A DNA stretch of 40,595 nt from Deltaproteobacteria bacterium (GTDB lineage: Bacteria; Desulfobacterota; GWC2-55-46). The stretch covers positions 1 to 40,595 of the forward strand of contig JACRNO010000030.1 of NCBI GenBank assembly GCA_016234855.1, in the 5' to 3' direction. Below are positions 15,439-24,674 of the stretch, piece by piece (position 1 is the stretch's first letter; each line of letters begins with the position of its first letter). The notes under the pieces were generated by a model. It ran no database searches, was not told the DNA's origin, and was given only the letters and a program-made list of their open reading frames with translations. Position numbers and translations under genes: made by a program.

Positions 15439-16503
15439 CTACTCTTTTTTAGGCGCTTTATCCAATCTCAACTGATGTCGCGATGAATTACCAAAAAAAT
15501 CTTGCAGACAATGTTCTATCATAATGGGTAATTCACGCAACATTAACCGTGCTTCCTTGCTCAAGAAACCCATCTCATCCATATACGGCCCACGCACAGC
15601 CATTTCCGTTGCATCACGAAACGCTCTTGCGGCCTCAAACGCAGCAGAAGATTTACCCGATTTGAGTATGCGATAAGCCTCAACACCCAATTCATAAAGC
15701 CACGGAATATCATCACGAACTAAGCTAGCAATAATAAGAATACCGATAGGGCTACTTGAAGCACCTTGAGACATATGCAACATTTCTTCAAACATCCCAG
15801 GATGAAAACGACGTAAACGCCGCTGACGCAAACGGTTTGGTCCTTCTGCCAATTGATGTTCAAACCTCATAGAAAGGTCTCGCACTAGAATTTTCATTTC
15901 TTCCACAACTTTTGCAACAGCGCCATCCTCAACACTATCTTTTTTATCTGTTTTTTTTGATCCACCAAGAGACTTGAGTACTCCATCTGCTTTAGACGTA
16001 AATATCCCCACTTGGGACATAACCACTTCATCATCAGGTGCTAGCCCCGGCACTCGCTCACACAGCTGCCGCACTAGAGTAGACAATGAGTCTTTATCAT
16101 TACCATCACAATTTTGAAACTGATAAAAAGGACCAACACCTACCTTATCTAATGGAACACCTAGTGCTATACCATGAACAGGCGTGTCCAATTTACCTTT
16201 AGCAACGCCTGCCTCGTAAAGGAGCCAAGGACGATTGAGACTGCGATCCGTTAGCAAACAAACCACATCTGATGCTACAGAAAGATTTGACATCAAAGTT
16301 TTGTACCACTCATCCCCAAACACTATCCCTTCGTTTCCTTTTTTGTCAGAAGAACGAAACGATTTAAGCATCCCTGCACTAACGCTATTAAGTAATTTAC
16401 TAAACGCCTCAGCTAATTCGCCATCACGAGTATCGTGACTTATAAATACTAAAGGAGCATTTACCGGTTTAATTGGATTTAAAGTTCCTGTTGGTTAAGA
16501 CAT
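15439..16503 (-). CDS. TIR-domain protein, reading frame interrupted at codon 3
   Basis: The frame encodes a TIR domain: after the break, VNAPLVFISHDTRDGELAEA (first strand and helix), GDEWYKTLMSNLSVASDVV, LLTDRS, and PWLLYEAGVAKG with the glutamate that is catalytic in NAD-cleaving bacterial TIRs. The roughly 200-residue C-terminal region, with a charged linker (GGSKKTDKKDSVED) and helices, is not recognisable and may sense or oligomerise. GGAGG lies 9 nt before ATG 16503, but that start reads ATG-TCT-TAA: a stop at 16495-16497, then 41 open codons before the first downstream ATG at 16371. Starting there (310 residues) removes the first beta strand. So either a broken gene, a sequencing error, or unusual initiation. 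The DNA is AT-richer than carA and carB on either side. Bacterial TIR proteins are typically anti-phage effectors. Confidence 0.75.
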
Positions 16504-16586
16504 TGTGGTTAACCTCCACTATCTAATTTCAATTAATTATCACATTATTCCCACACCCACACGCCCGGCAACCATGTTACGCTACG

Positions 16587-17720
16587 CTAACCCAACGATT
16601 TCCCCATCATCTCCGTAAACCTCTTGAACAGGTACTGCGAGTCGTGCGGCCCGGGCGAGGCCTCGGGGTGGTACTGGACAGAGAATATCGGAAGCTCCCT
16701 GTGTCTCAGGCCCTCGACAGTGCGGTCGTTAAGGTTTATGTGCGTGACCTCGGCCACGTCCTTGATGGAATCCATGTCAACGGCAAAGCCGTGGTTCTGG
16801 GAGGTTATCTCTACCTTATGCGTGGTAAGGTCTTGCACGGGCTGATTCGCCCCGCGATGGCCGAACTTCATCTTGAAGGTCTTTGCGCCAAGCGCAAGCG
16901 AGAGTATCTGATGCCCGAGGCAGATGCCAAATATCGGCTTCTTGCCTATCAACTCCTTAACGCTCTCTATTGCATACGTTACAGCGTCCGGGTCTCCCGG
17001 CCCGTTCGACAGGAATATCCCGTCCGGCTCCATCTCAAGCGCGGTCTTTGCGGGCGTGTTCGCGGGCACCACCCTCACCTGGCAGCCCGCTTCCATCAGA
17101 TTACGCAGGATATTCCTCTTTATGCCGAAGTCATAAGCAACGACTTTGAATACCCTGCCTTCCGAAGGCTTCTCCTTTCTGCGGTATCCCGCATCAGCCG
17201 TCCACAACCCCTCGTTCCACGCATAAGGCCGCGGGGTAGTGACCTCCTGCACAAGGTCTACTCCCACAAGCCCCTTTGTCTCGCGGGCCTTTTTCACAAG
17301 ACGCACAGGGTCGAAGTCAACGGTGGAAATGACGGCCATCATCGCGCCCTTTGAGCGGATAATCCGCGTCAGCGCGCGGGTGTCGATGCCGGAGATTCCG
17401 ACTACGCCGTGCCAGTTGAGGTACGCGAGCAGGACCTCTGTCGAGCGCCAGTTGCTCGGATAGAGGCAGTTCTCCTTGACTATGAACCCCTCGACCCACG
17501 GCCTCGCGGACTCAATGTCTTCTTCATTGATACCATAGTTGCCCTGATGGCTGTAGGTCATGGTAACGAGCTGGCCGTTATAGGACGGGTCTGTCAGGAC
17601 CTCCTGATACCCGGTCATGGCGGTGTTGAATACGACCTCGCCCGTCGTCTCGCCGTGCGCGCCGAACGACTGGCCCTCGAATATTGTGCCGTCGGCAAGC
17701 GCCAATACTGCTTTTCTCAA
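16587..17720 (-). CDS. carA: Carbamoyl-phosphate synthase small subunit
   Basis: The glutaminase subunit that supplies ammonia to CarB. 377 residues, the usual length. The N-terminal CarA domain opens [15 protein letters not shown] and contains [16 protein letters not shown]; the C-terminal class I glutamine amidotransferase has the nucleophile elbow GICLGHQ (Cys near 267) and catalytic His-Glu in [14 protein letters not shown]. The start is TTG at 17720, supported by GAGGTG just upstream and by family alignment. It lies 163 bp after pyrC, a gap holding a palindromic repeat, and 84 bp before the TIR gene's ATG. Its natural partner carB lies 2.1 kb further on, beyond three foreign-looking genes. 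Confidence 0.97.
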   Translation of the reverse strand: MRKAVLALADGTIFEGQSFGAHGETTGEVVFNTAMTGYQEVLTDPSYNGQLVTMTYSHQGNYGINEEDIESARPWVEGFIVKENCLYPSNWRSTEVLLAYLNWHGVVGISGIDTRALTRIIRSKGAMMAVISTVDFDPVRLVKKARETKGLVGVDLVQEVTTPRPYAWNEGLWTADAGYRRKEKPSEGRVFKVVAYDFGIKRNILRNLMEAGCQVRVVPANTPAKTALEMEPDGIFLSNGPGDPDAVTYAIESVKELIGKKPIFGICLGHQILSLALGAKTFKMKFGHRGANQPVQDLTTHKVEITSQNHGFAVDMDSIKDVAEVTHINLNDRTVEGLRHRELPIFSVQYHPEASPGPHDSQYLFKRFTEMMGKSLG

Positions 17721-17739
17721 GGTTCACCTCTTTGAATAT

Positions 17740-17880
17740 TGCTCAAACCGTTTGCTCGGCCTCGCTGCGCTCAACTCGATTACGATGTTACCAACACAAC
17801 TGCTCAAGTCATTCAAAATGCCTTACTGTAAAATCTACCTTTAAAATCCCCCTTAATCCCCCTTTGTTAAAGGGGGAGAC
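17740..17880. repeat. Repeat sequences in the pyrC-carA gap
   Basis: 17842-17880 carries AAAATCCCCCTTAATCCCCC plus TTTGTTAAAGGGGGAGAC, a copy of the recG-type palindrome ending next to the pyrC stop. 17740-17800 has GCTCGGCCTCGCTGCGCTCA-type words related to the GATGGG/CCCATC repeat. No gene. Confidence 0.65.
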
Positions 17881-17883
17881 AAC

Positions 17884-19182
17884 TCACGCCCTCTGAAAAA
17901 TCACCTTACCGTCCGCTATGGTCTTCATGACCCGGGCCTTCAATTCTTTGCCGGCCCACGGTGTGTTCTTCGACTTTGACTTCAGCTCCGACGGCTCCAC
18001 CGTCCAGGTCTTCTCAAGGTCTATTATCGCTATATCGGCTGCCGAGCCTACGCGAAGCGCGCCAGAGGCAAGGCCGAATGCCTTTGCCGGGTTTGCTGTC
18101 ATGGCGGCAACAGCCGTTGTCAGGCTGAACGCGCCCGCCTCGACAAGTCCGTATATGACTGAAAAGGCCGTCTCAAGACCGATAATCCCGTTGGCAGCCG
18201 TTGCAAACTCAACATCTTTTTCAATCACCGACTGCGGGGCATGGTCTGTTGCGATGCAGTCTATGGTGCCGTCGGCAACGCCCGCTATAAGGGCCTCGCA
18301 ATCCGCCTTTGTGCGAAGCGGCGGATTCATCTTCGCAAACGTATTATAGCCCGCCACCGCCTCGTCGGTGAGGGTTAAATGATGCGGGGTCGCCTCGGCG
18401 GTCACCTTGACGCCCCTCGCCTTTGCCGCCCTGATAAGGGCCACACCCCCGGCCGTGCTTACGTGCGCCAGGTGCAGCCTTCCGCCGGAAAGCTCGGCAA
18501 GGGAAATATCGCGGGCTATGATGACGTCCTCGGCCGCGTTCGGTATGCCGGGCAGACCGAGGCGCGTGGAGACCGCGCCCTCGTTCATAACGCCCGCACC
18601 GACGAGCGAAATGTCTTCTGCATGGGATATGACGGTAAGGTTGAACTGGCGCGAATACTCCAGCCCGCGCCTCATGATGGATGCGCAGGCAACAGGCACG
18701 CCGTCGTCGGACACGGCCACGCAACCCGCGGCCTTCAACTCGCCCATCTCGGCAAGCCGCTCGCCCTTGTGCCCGAAGGTAAGCGCGCCGATTGGCATGA
18801 CCTTTACGCCGGTCGAAGCGGCCTGCTTCAATATATAGCGCGTCACGGACTCGCTGTCGTTTACGGGCTTGGTATTGGCCATGCACATGACGGCCGTGAA
18901 GCCGCCTGAGGCCGCAGCTGCCGCGCCCGTTGCTATCGTCTCCTTGTACTCGTAGCCCGGCTCGCGCAGGTGCGTATGGCAGTCTATCATGCCGGGGATG
19001 ACGAGCATGCCGGTTGCGTCAATGATGTCGAGGCCGGGCGCGCCGGGCAAAAGCTCGGTCGTGTCGTCTTTAACTGGTTTTATCGACGCGATGCGGCCGG
19101 CCATGACGTATATATTGCAAACCGCGTCAAGCCCGGCAGCCGGGTCAAGCACGCGTCCGCCTTTTATCACGAGTCTGTTCAT
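17884..19182 (-). CDS. pyrC: Dihydroorotase
   Basis: Closes N-carbamoyl-aspartate to dihydroorotate, third step of pyrimidine synthesis. 432 residues from ATG 19182, type I (long) dihydroorotase length. Metal-site motif DCHTHLREPG (H69, H71), the HAED histidine, LAHVS, and the catalytic ATDHAPQ aspartate are all present; the C-terminal KAFGLASGALRVGSAADIAI segment is typical of the amidohydrolase superfamily. I prefer ATG 19182, with AAGGGG just upstream, over an ATG seven codons earlier. It lies in the pyr operon between pyrB and carA, flanked on both sides by repeat-filled gaps. Confidence 0.96.
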   Translation of the reverse strand: MNRLVIKGGRVLDPAAGLDAVCNIYVMAGRIASIKPVKDDTTELLPGAPGLDIIDATGMLVIPGMIDCHTHLREPGYEYKETIATGAAAAASGGFTAVMCMANTKPVNDSESVTRYILKQAASTGVKVMPIGALTFGHKGERLAEMGELKAAGCVAVSDDGVPVACASIMRRGLEYSRQFNLTVISHAEDISLVGAGVMNEGAVSTRLGLPGIPNAAEDVIIARDISLAELSGGRLHLAHVSTAGGVALIRAAKARGVKVTAEATPHHLTLTDEAVAGYNTFAKMNPPLRTKADCEALIAGVADGTIDCIATDHAPQSVIEKDVEFATAANGIIGLETAFSVIYGLVEAGAFSLTTAVAAMTANPAKAFGLASGALRVGSAADIAIIDLEKTWTVEPSELKSKSKNTPWAGKELKARVMKTIADGKVIFQRA

Positions 19183-19227
19183 CAGTGCCCCTTCGTTGTA
19201 CAACGCATCCCAATGCTCAGGACTAAA

Positions 19228-19525
19228 CTACCCCCCCCCTCTTTTTTCAAAGAGGGTGTTAAATCCTCCTCCCTTTGGAAAAGGCGCCAAAGACATAACG
19301 TTAGCGCACAAGGCGCCAAAGACATAACGTTAGCGCACAAGGCGCCAAAGACATAACGTTAGCGCACAAGGGGAACTGAGGGGGATTATCAATATGTTTC
19401 TTTTCCGAATGCCTTTCGCCATCTTTCAAGCTCGTTGCCTTTCTCAAATCCCCCCGCCCCGCGCCGGAAGGCGCGGGGCGACCCCCTTTTCAAAGTGGGT
19501 TTTAAATCATCCCCCTTTGTTATTG
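19228..19525. repeat. Repeat-filled pyrB-pyrC gap with palindromes
   Basis: No gene in 19183-19620. It contains CCCCCCCTCTTTTTTCAAAG (from 19231), then TCCTCCTCCCTTTGGAAAAGG whose right half GGGGAACTGAGGGGGATT resumes at 19370, that is, one palindrome split by the tandem array at 19281-19367. A third copy at about 19445-19520 is itself split by CCCCGCGCCGGAAGGCGCGGGG, a relative of the palindrome embedded in recG. At 19530-19612 are GCGCTCCAGCGTCCC and GTTGGGCAACGCTCCGCTCA-type repeats. Confidence 0.75.
19281..19367. repeat. 29-bp unit repeated three times exactly in tandem
   Basis: The unit AAGGCGCCAAAGACATAACG plus TTAGCGCAC starts at 19281, 19310 and 19339, without spacers or mismatches. 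It contains the small palindromes GGCGCC and TAACGTTA. A related single copy (25 of 28 positions by my count, opposite orientation) lies at 36827-36858 in the nested miniature element. Confidence 0.92.
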
Positions 19526-19620
19526 TCGTTCTCGCGCTCCAGCGTCCCGTAACACGGCTACCAACATCATCTGTTGGGCAACGCTCCGCTCAACCCATAC
19601 TACGGTCTGAGCTACAAATC

Positions 19621-20556
19621 TTACGCCGCGTCTTCCCTTACCGCCCCGAGCAACAGATAAAAGAGCGCCATCCTGACCGCCACGCCGTTGGTGACTTGGT
19701 CGAGTATAAGAGAATAAGGACCGTCAGCCACCTCGCTTGAGATCTCCACGCCCCTGTTTATCGGGCCTGGATGGAGTATGACGACGCCCTTCTTAGCCAA
19801 TCTCACCCTGGCCTCGTCGAGCCCGTAGAAGCGGGAGTATTCACGGGCCGCCGGAAAGAACGCGTCCTTTTGCCGCTCCAGTTGGATACGGAGCATCATC
19901 ACGACGTCCGCGCCCTTTATTGCGGTGTCCACGTCCGGGGCCACCACGCATCCAAGCGCCTCTATGCCCGGAGGCATCATCGTGGGAGGCCCGGCAACGA
20001 CGACGTTCGCTCCCATCCGCGTAAAACCGTATATGTTGGAGCGGGCGACCCTTGAATGCGCTATGTCGCCTATGATGGCGACCTTTATGCCTTCAAGAGC
20101 GCCCAGGCGGCCGCGCACGGTAAGCATGTCAAGGAGGGCCTGAGACGGGTGTTCGTGCGCCCCATCTCCCGCGTTTATGACCGAGCAGGCCAGGTTAGCC
20201 GCAAGCATCATGGGCACGCCGGCGGCCGCGTGCCTTACGACGATGCAGTCCGGCCTCATGGCCTCGAGGTTCTTTGCCGTGTCCTTTATCGTCTCGCCCT
20301 TTACGACCGACGAGGTCGAGACCGAGATATTGACGGCGTCCGCGCTCATGCGCTTGGCCGCTATCTCGAACGAGGTGCGCGTGCGCGTGGAGGCCTCGTA
20401 GAAAAGGTTTATGACCGTGCGGCCTCGCAGCGTCGGCACCTTCTTGATTTCCCGCTCCGAGACCTCTCTCAAAGACTCGGCTGTCGAGAGTATCATCTCT
20501 ATCTCTTCTCTGGAGAGCTCTTCGATTGTCAGTATGTCCTTGCGTTTGAGTCTCAT
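19621..20556 (-). CDS. pyrB: Aspartate carbamoyltransferase catalytic subunit
   Basis: Joins carbamoyl phosphate to aspartate. 311 residues, standard length. The carbamoyl-phosphate site STRTR (56-60) in [13 protein letters not shown], the HPSQ motif (136-139), and the aspartate-site LRIQLER segment are intact. No regulatory subunit PyrI is seen, as in PyrR-controlled operons of the B. subtilis type. ATG 20556 is the conserved-length start, with little ribosome-site signal. It follows pyrR after a 195-bp gap. Confidence 0.97.
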   Translation of the reverse strand: MRLKRKDILTIEELSREEIEMILSTAESLREVSEREIKKVPTLRGRTVINLFYEASTRTRTSFEIAAKRMSADAVNISVSTSSVVKGETIKDTAKNLEAMRPDCIVVRHAAAGVPMMLAANLACSVINAGDGAHEHPSQALLDMLTVRGRLGALEGIKVAIIGDIAHSRVARSNIYGFTRMGANVVVAGPPTMMPPGIEALGCVVAPDVDTAIKGADVVMMLRIQLERQKDAFFPAAREYSRFYGLDEARVRLAKKGVVILHPGPINRGVEISSEVADGPYSLILDQVTNGVAVRMALFYLLLGAVREDAA

Positions 20557-20751
20557 AATCAGTTATCGGATATCAGTTATCGGTTGTCAAAAAACATTCG
20601 GGCCAATCTGTATATAACCCGGTCTGCCAGCATACCGTCTGCATTTTAAAGACCGGATTTCAACCCGGCTTTCCCTTGTGAAAACGAGGAAACACGCGGG
20701 AATGACAGGCTAATGCCTGCGTGGCTCAACCAAAGCATGTTATGCAAGGTC
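20557..20751. repeat. pyrR-pyrB gap with short repeats
   Basis: ATCAGTTATCGG occurs twice (20558-20569 and 20572-20583) immediately upstream of pyrB. 20650-20720 has ACCGGATTTCAACCCGG-type and AACACGCGGGAATGACAGGC words related to the common ATTCCCGC repeat also seen at 34200-34280. No gene seen. Confidence 0.5.
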
Positions 20752-21291
<540 letters not shown>

Positions 21292-21302
21292 TCAATCCCC
21301 TG

Positions 21303-21342
21303 AAATAAAAAGACCTCCGCGCCTAAATCGGCGCGAAGGTCT
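21303..21342 (-). terminator. pyr leader attenuator terminator
   Basis: Minus-strand stem of 13 positions with one mismatch (21330-21342 with 21311-21323, arms AGACCTTCGCGCC and GGCGCGGAGGTCT), 6-nt loop GATTTA, then TTTTTATTTC. It ends about 12 nt before the pyrR ATG, so read-through is needed to express the operon. Confidence 0.88.
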
Positions 21343-21384
21343 GCTATGGTCCGTAATGGATTGTGATTCACTTTATGCCCCATT

Positions 21385-21404
21385 CTTAATCTCACCGGAT
21401 TAAG
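21385..21404 (-). promoter_or_regulatory. PyrR-binding loop (anti-antiterminator)
   Basis: The minus-strand RNA CUUAAUCCGGUGAGAUUAAG forms a 7-bp stem with hexaloop CGGUGA. It matches the B. subtilis-type PyrR consensus ARUCCNGNGAGGYU at 13 of 14 positions. Two further hairpins lie upstream (21418-21433 and 21451-21484). A candidate -10 CATAAT is at 21468-21473 with a poor -35. Confidence 0.85.
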
Positions 21405-21464
21405 TTAAATGGTTGCCGCGTCATTAACGACGCTATCGTTTTCAGGTCTTCCGGCGCATCTTGT

Positions 21465-21917
21465 CTAATTATGCAAGATGCCGGATGAGTCCATAATCGG
21501 CTTTGTAACGTCGACGTAATATTCCAAATCTCTCTGATACAATCCGGCCACGTTTATCGGAACGACATAGAAGACGGTCACATTTATTTTGCCTCTGTCA
21601 CGGGTTATCAATATGTCCCCTGGCTCTATAGGGACATCCCATGCCGCGGCCCTGGCATACATGCGCTTGACGAGGTCGGCATTATCATACAAATGCGCCA
21701 GTTTTGCCTGATCCTCCACCTCGGTCTTGAAGAGGTAGTAGGTCGCATAAGGCGGCACAAAGATATACCCTGCATAAAAACAGATAGCGAGAAAGACAAT
21801 CCAGAACAGGCTTCTTGTCGTTGCGGCGCCTTTATTGTTCAGAATATTCCCTCTGTTCACACTGTTAGATATACAATGCTTCGTATCGTTAGTCAATAGA
21901 TTTTTTCCTCCAGGCAT
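21465..21917 (-). CDS. Small membrane-anchored protein of unknown function
   Basis: 150 residues. An N-terminal region of about 35 residues is followed by one hydrophobic helix (LFWIVFLAICFYAGYIFV), then a soluble domain rich in alternating beta-strand pattern (GDILITRDRGKINVTVFYVV). The arrangement recalls small pilin-like or DUF4845-like proteins, but I cannot assign a family. The first ATG (21917) is used; a GTG about 20 codons in is also possible. It follows ugd by 38 bp, on the same strand, and ends within a hairpin (21451-21484) just before the pyr leader. Confidence 0.6.
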   Translation of the reverse strand: MPGGKNLLTNDTKHCISNSVNRGNILNNKGAATTRSLFWIVFLAICFYAGYIFVPPYATYYLFKTEVEDQAKLAHLYDNADLVKRMYARAAAWDVPIEPGDILITRDRGKINVTVFYVVPINVAGLYQRDLEYYVDVTKPIMDSSGILHN

Positions 21918-21955
21918 CCAGGATTAACGGCTGAATCAAGGCATTCCCAACCGGC

Positions 21956-23269
21956 TCAAACACAACCCCTGCCCACGCCGGCGTACTCGAAACCCAGCGC
22001 CCGCATCGAGGCCGGGTCGTAGACGTTACGAAGGTCGATAAGCCTTGCGGTCTTGAGCGCTGCCTTGAGGCGCGCAAGGTCGAGCTTGCGGAACTGATTC
22101 CACTCGGTAAGGATTACCACGGCGTCCGCGCCGTCGGCGGCCTCGTAAGAGTCGTTGCAATAGGTCACGCCCTGCGGCAGGACGAGCCTTGCATGCTCCA
22201 TGGCCGCGGGGTCGTAAGCGCGCACGGCCGCGCCCTCTTTAAGGATAAGGCGTACGATATCAACGGCCGGAGACTCCCTTATATCGTCGGTATTAGGCTT
22301 GAAGGCAAGCCCGAGGGCGCAGATGACCTTGCCCTTTAGAGGGCCGGTAACCGCCTTTATCTTCTCAAGCATCCTGTCGCGCTGGGCACGGTTGACCTCG
22401 ACGACCGACTCGACTATCCGGAACCTGTAGCCCTTCTCCTTCGCTATGTGCGTGATGGCGAGCGTGTCCTTGGGAAAACACGACCCGCCGTAGCCCGGCC
22501 CGGGATGAAGGAACTTCGCGCCTATGCGCTTATCCAGCCCCATGCCCTTGGCCACCATGTGCACGTCCGCGCCCACAAGCTCGCAGATGTTGGATATCTC
22601 GTTGATGAACGATATCTTCGTCGCCAGAAAGGCGTTGGAGGCGTACTTTATAAGCTCGGCGGTCTCAAGGTCGCCGATGACGAACGGGGTCTCGATGAGA
22701 TAGAGCGGCGAATAGAGGTCTTTGAGTATGGCTATGGCCTGTTGGCTGCGCGCGCCTATGACAACCCGGTTCGGCCTCATGAAGTCCTCTATGGCCGAGC
22801 CTTCGCGCAGGAATTCCGGGTTCGAGGCGACATCGAATTTATGCCCTCCTGCGGCGGCGGCCGAGCCGATAATCTTCTCGATGAGCGCGCCGGTGCCCAC
22901 GGGTACGGTCGATTTTGTTACGACAACCTTATAGCCGTTGAGGTTGGCGGCTATGGTGCGTGCGGCTTCTTCTATATAGGCGAGGTCAGCGCCCCCGTCC
23001 TCTCGCGGCGGCGTGCCGACTGCGATAAAGACGACGAGCGAGCCCTTTATCGCCGCGCCCAGGTCCGTCGTGAACGAGAGCCTGCCCTCATGCACGTTCT
23101 TGGCCACCAGTTCTTTCAGGCCCGGCTCATAGATGGGTATCTCTCCCCTGTTGAGCATGTCTATCTTGGAGGCGTCCTTGTCCACGCAGGTGACATTAAC
23201 GCCGAAGTCGGCAAAACAGGTGCCTGTGACGAGCCCCACGTAGCCGGTGCCGATGACGCAGATGTTCAT
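21956..23269 (-). CDS. UDP-glucose 6-dehydrogenase
   Basis: Oxidises UDP-glucose to UDP-glucuronate with 2 NAD+, a precursor for acidic surface polysaccharides. 437 residues, standard length. The N-terminal Rossmann GTGYVG (7-12), the substrate region IYEPGL, the catalytic cysteine in GPGYGGSCFPKDT, and the C-terminal LGLAFKPNTDDIRESP block are all present. A related family member (UDP-N-acetylmannosamine dehydrogenase) is less likely from the IPIYEPGL and FLHPGPGYGGSCF pattern. AGGAG precedes ATG 23269. It is near the 3' end of the polysaccharide cluster and supplies a nucleotide sugar to it. Confidence 0.95.
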   Translation of the reverse strand: MNICVIGTGYVGLVTGTCFADFGVNVTCVDKDASKIDMLNRGEIPIYEPGLKELVAKNVHEGRLSFTTDLGAAIKGSLVVFIAVGTPPREDGGADLAYIEEAARTIAANLNGYKVVVTKSTVPVGTGALIEKIIGSAAAAGGHKFDVASNPEFLREGSAIEDFMRPNRVVIGARSQQAIAILKDLYSPLYLIETPFVIGDLETAELIKYASNAFLATKISFINEISNICELVGADVHMVAKGMGLDKRIGAKFLHPGPGYGGSCFPKDTLAITHIAKEKGYRFRIVESVVEVNRAQRDRMLEKIKAVTGPLKGKVICALGLAFKPNTDDIRESPAVDIVRLILKEGAAVRAYDPAAMEHARLVLPQGVTYCNDSYEAADGADAVVILTEWNQFRKLDLARLKAALKTARLIDLRNVYDPASMRALGFEYAGVGRGCV

Positions 23270-23311
23270 GTATCAAATCTCCTCGATCATGATGAACTAT
23301 ATATCCATGTT

Positions 23312-23346
23312 AGTGGTTAGTGGCCAGCCACTAACCACTAACCACT
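23312..23346. repeat. Inverted repeat upstream of ugd
   Basis: Arms AGTGGTTAGTGGC (23312-23324) and GCCACTAACCACT (23327-23339) form a perfect 13-bp stem with a 2-nt gap, extended by one more AACCACT. It could be an mRNA processing or attenuating structure; no T tract. Confidence 0.6.
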
Positions 23347-23353
23347 GTCTGCG

Positions 23354-24496
23354 CTACATGCGGCCGCCTAAAAACGCGGCAACGGCCTCAAGGCACTCGC
23401 CTGGTTCAATGCGCATACACTCCATCCCGGCGCAACCTGCCTTTTTAAAACACGGGGCGCAGCCGACGCCCCTTTTAACGACCGCGACCCTGGGGCCGGC
23501 AGGCCGCCAGCGCACTGCGTCGTTGACCCCGCACCAGACGACCACTACAGGCGTGTCCATTGACGCGGCAAGGTGCGCGGGGAACGAATCCAACCCGACA
23601 AAAAGCGCGGCGCGCTTCAAGACCGCCGCATACTCTTCAAAAGATACCAGAGCCGGAAGCGCAATGCAACTGTTTATGCCGTTATATACCGGGTCGGATG
23701 CAAGCGTCTTCAGTCCATAATAGTCCATGAGCTTTGAACCGAGTTCGGTCCAGGCCTGTCGGCTCCAGCGCTTGACAGGCGTGCCGGCGCCCGTATGAAA
23801 GACCGCGAAAGGCTCGCCCTCGGCAATGCCCAGCCCCTTCAATAAGGCGTCGGCCCGGCGTAATGCGTCTTCGGACGGCTCAAAGCGCGGTCTTAAGCCC
23901 TGTGCGTCAATCCCCACGGCCTCAAGCGCCGCGCTAAGGTGCGTAATCTCGTCTACACCATCCATGTACGGGATAACCCTATCCAGCAGAAAACCGTACC
24001 CGCCAGTTCCAAAACCGACGCTATACCGGCAACCGCCGATATAAAGGAGCGTTGAGGCGTTGAACGGATAGGTGCGCAGATTGATGCAAAGGTCATGACC
24101 GGCGCGGCGCAACTCGCCTGCGACGCGCAGATACCCCGCAACCGCGTCAATTGCCCTCTTGAAAAGACCAGCCGTCCGGTTGTGCCTGAAAGCGTTATAA
24201 GGGATAACCCTATCGATAAAAGGGTTGGTATTCAGGTATGCGCGCGTCCACTCGCCCGCAAGAAAATCGATGCGCGCCGATGGAAAAGCCTTCTTCAGGC
24301 GCGGCAGCACGGACGAAGCGATAAACACGTCACCGAGGTGGTCTATGCGGGAGATGAGTATGCGACGCACCCCGGCCTTGTCCAACCGCCTCTTGCCGGG
24401 CCTCCTTATGAGATATCCGGCAGAATCGACAAGCCCCTGCAAAAAGGCCATGTAAGGCTTCTCATAGAGATAGTCCCTGCCAAAGGCTTGCCTCAT
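23354..24496 (-). CDS. Glycosyltransferase family 9 (heptosyltransferase-like)
   Basis: About 380 residues, typical for ADP-heptose:LPS heptosyltransferase-like GT9 enzymes of the inner-membrane cytosolic face. The N-terminal RRILISRIDHLGDVFIASSVLPRLK is the GT9 signature (RxDxxGD), and the C-terminal LVSFEEYAAVLKRAALFVGLDS with H-x-A-A-S-M-D-T-P matches the acceptor-side motif. The C-terminus carries a cysteine-rich stretch (GCAPCFKKAGCAGMEC), frequent in this family. I start at ATG 24496 (GGGGAG just upstream) instead of a TTG 11 codons earlier. The sugar is not predictable. Confidence 0.88.
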   Translation of the reverse strand: MRQAFGRDYLYEKPYMAFLQGLVDSAGYLIRRPGKRRLDKAGVRRILISRIDHLGDVFIASSVLPRLKKAFPSARIDFLAGEWTRAYLNTNPFIDRVIPYNAFRHNRTAGLFKRAIDAVAGYLRVAGELRRAGHDLCINLRTYPFNASTLLYIGGCRYSVGFGTGGYGFLLDRVIPYMDGVDEITHLSAALEAVGIDAQGLRPRFEPSEDALRRADALLKGLGIAEGEPFAVFHTGAGTPVKRWSRQAWTELGSKLMDYYGLKTLASDPVYNGINSCIALPALVSFEEYAAVLKRAALFVGLDSFPAHLAASMDTPVVVVWCGVNDAVRWRPAGPRVAVVKRGVGCAPCFKKAGCAGMECMRIEPGECLEAVAAFLGGRM

Positions 24497-24674
24497 ATCT
24501 CCCCATATTATCCACAACCGCAACGGCAACAGACACCAACAAGCCTGCCAACAAAAATGTATTTAAATTCAAGATGTTGCACGACAAGTCAAGCAGAGCG
24601 TCTGAGCGCTATCCACGCATATCAACATCAACAATCATCCACAGGCCGGGGCGCTGCAGTCAACACCCGCCAAT

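Noticed and set aside
19281-19367. Possible CRISPR array (29-bp repeat)
   Set aside because: The units are contiguous with no spacers, and no cas gene is nearby; it is a plain tandem repeat.
22448-23320. 290-codon plus-strand open frame opposite ugd
   Set aside because: Antisense shadow of a fully conserved dehydrogenase; no independent support.
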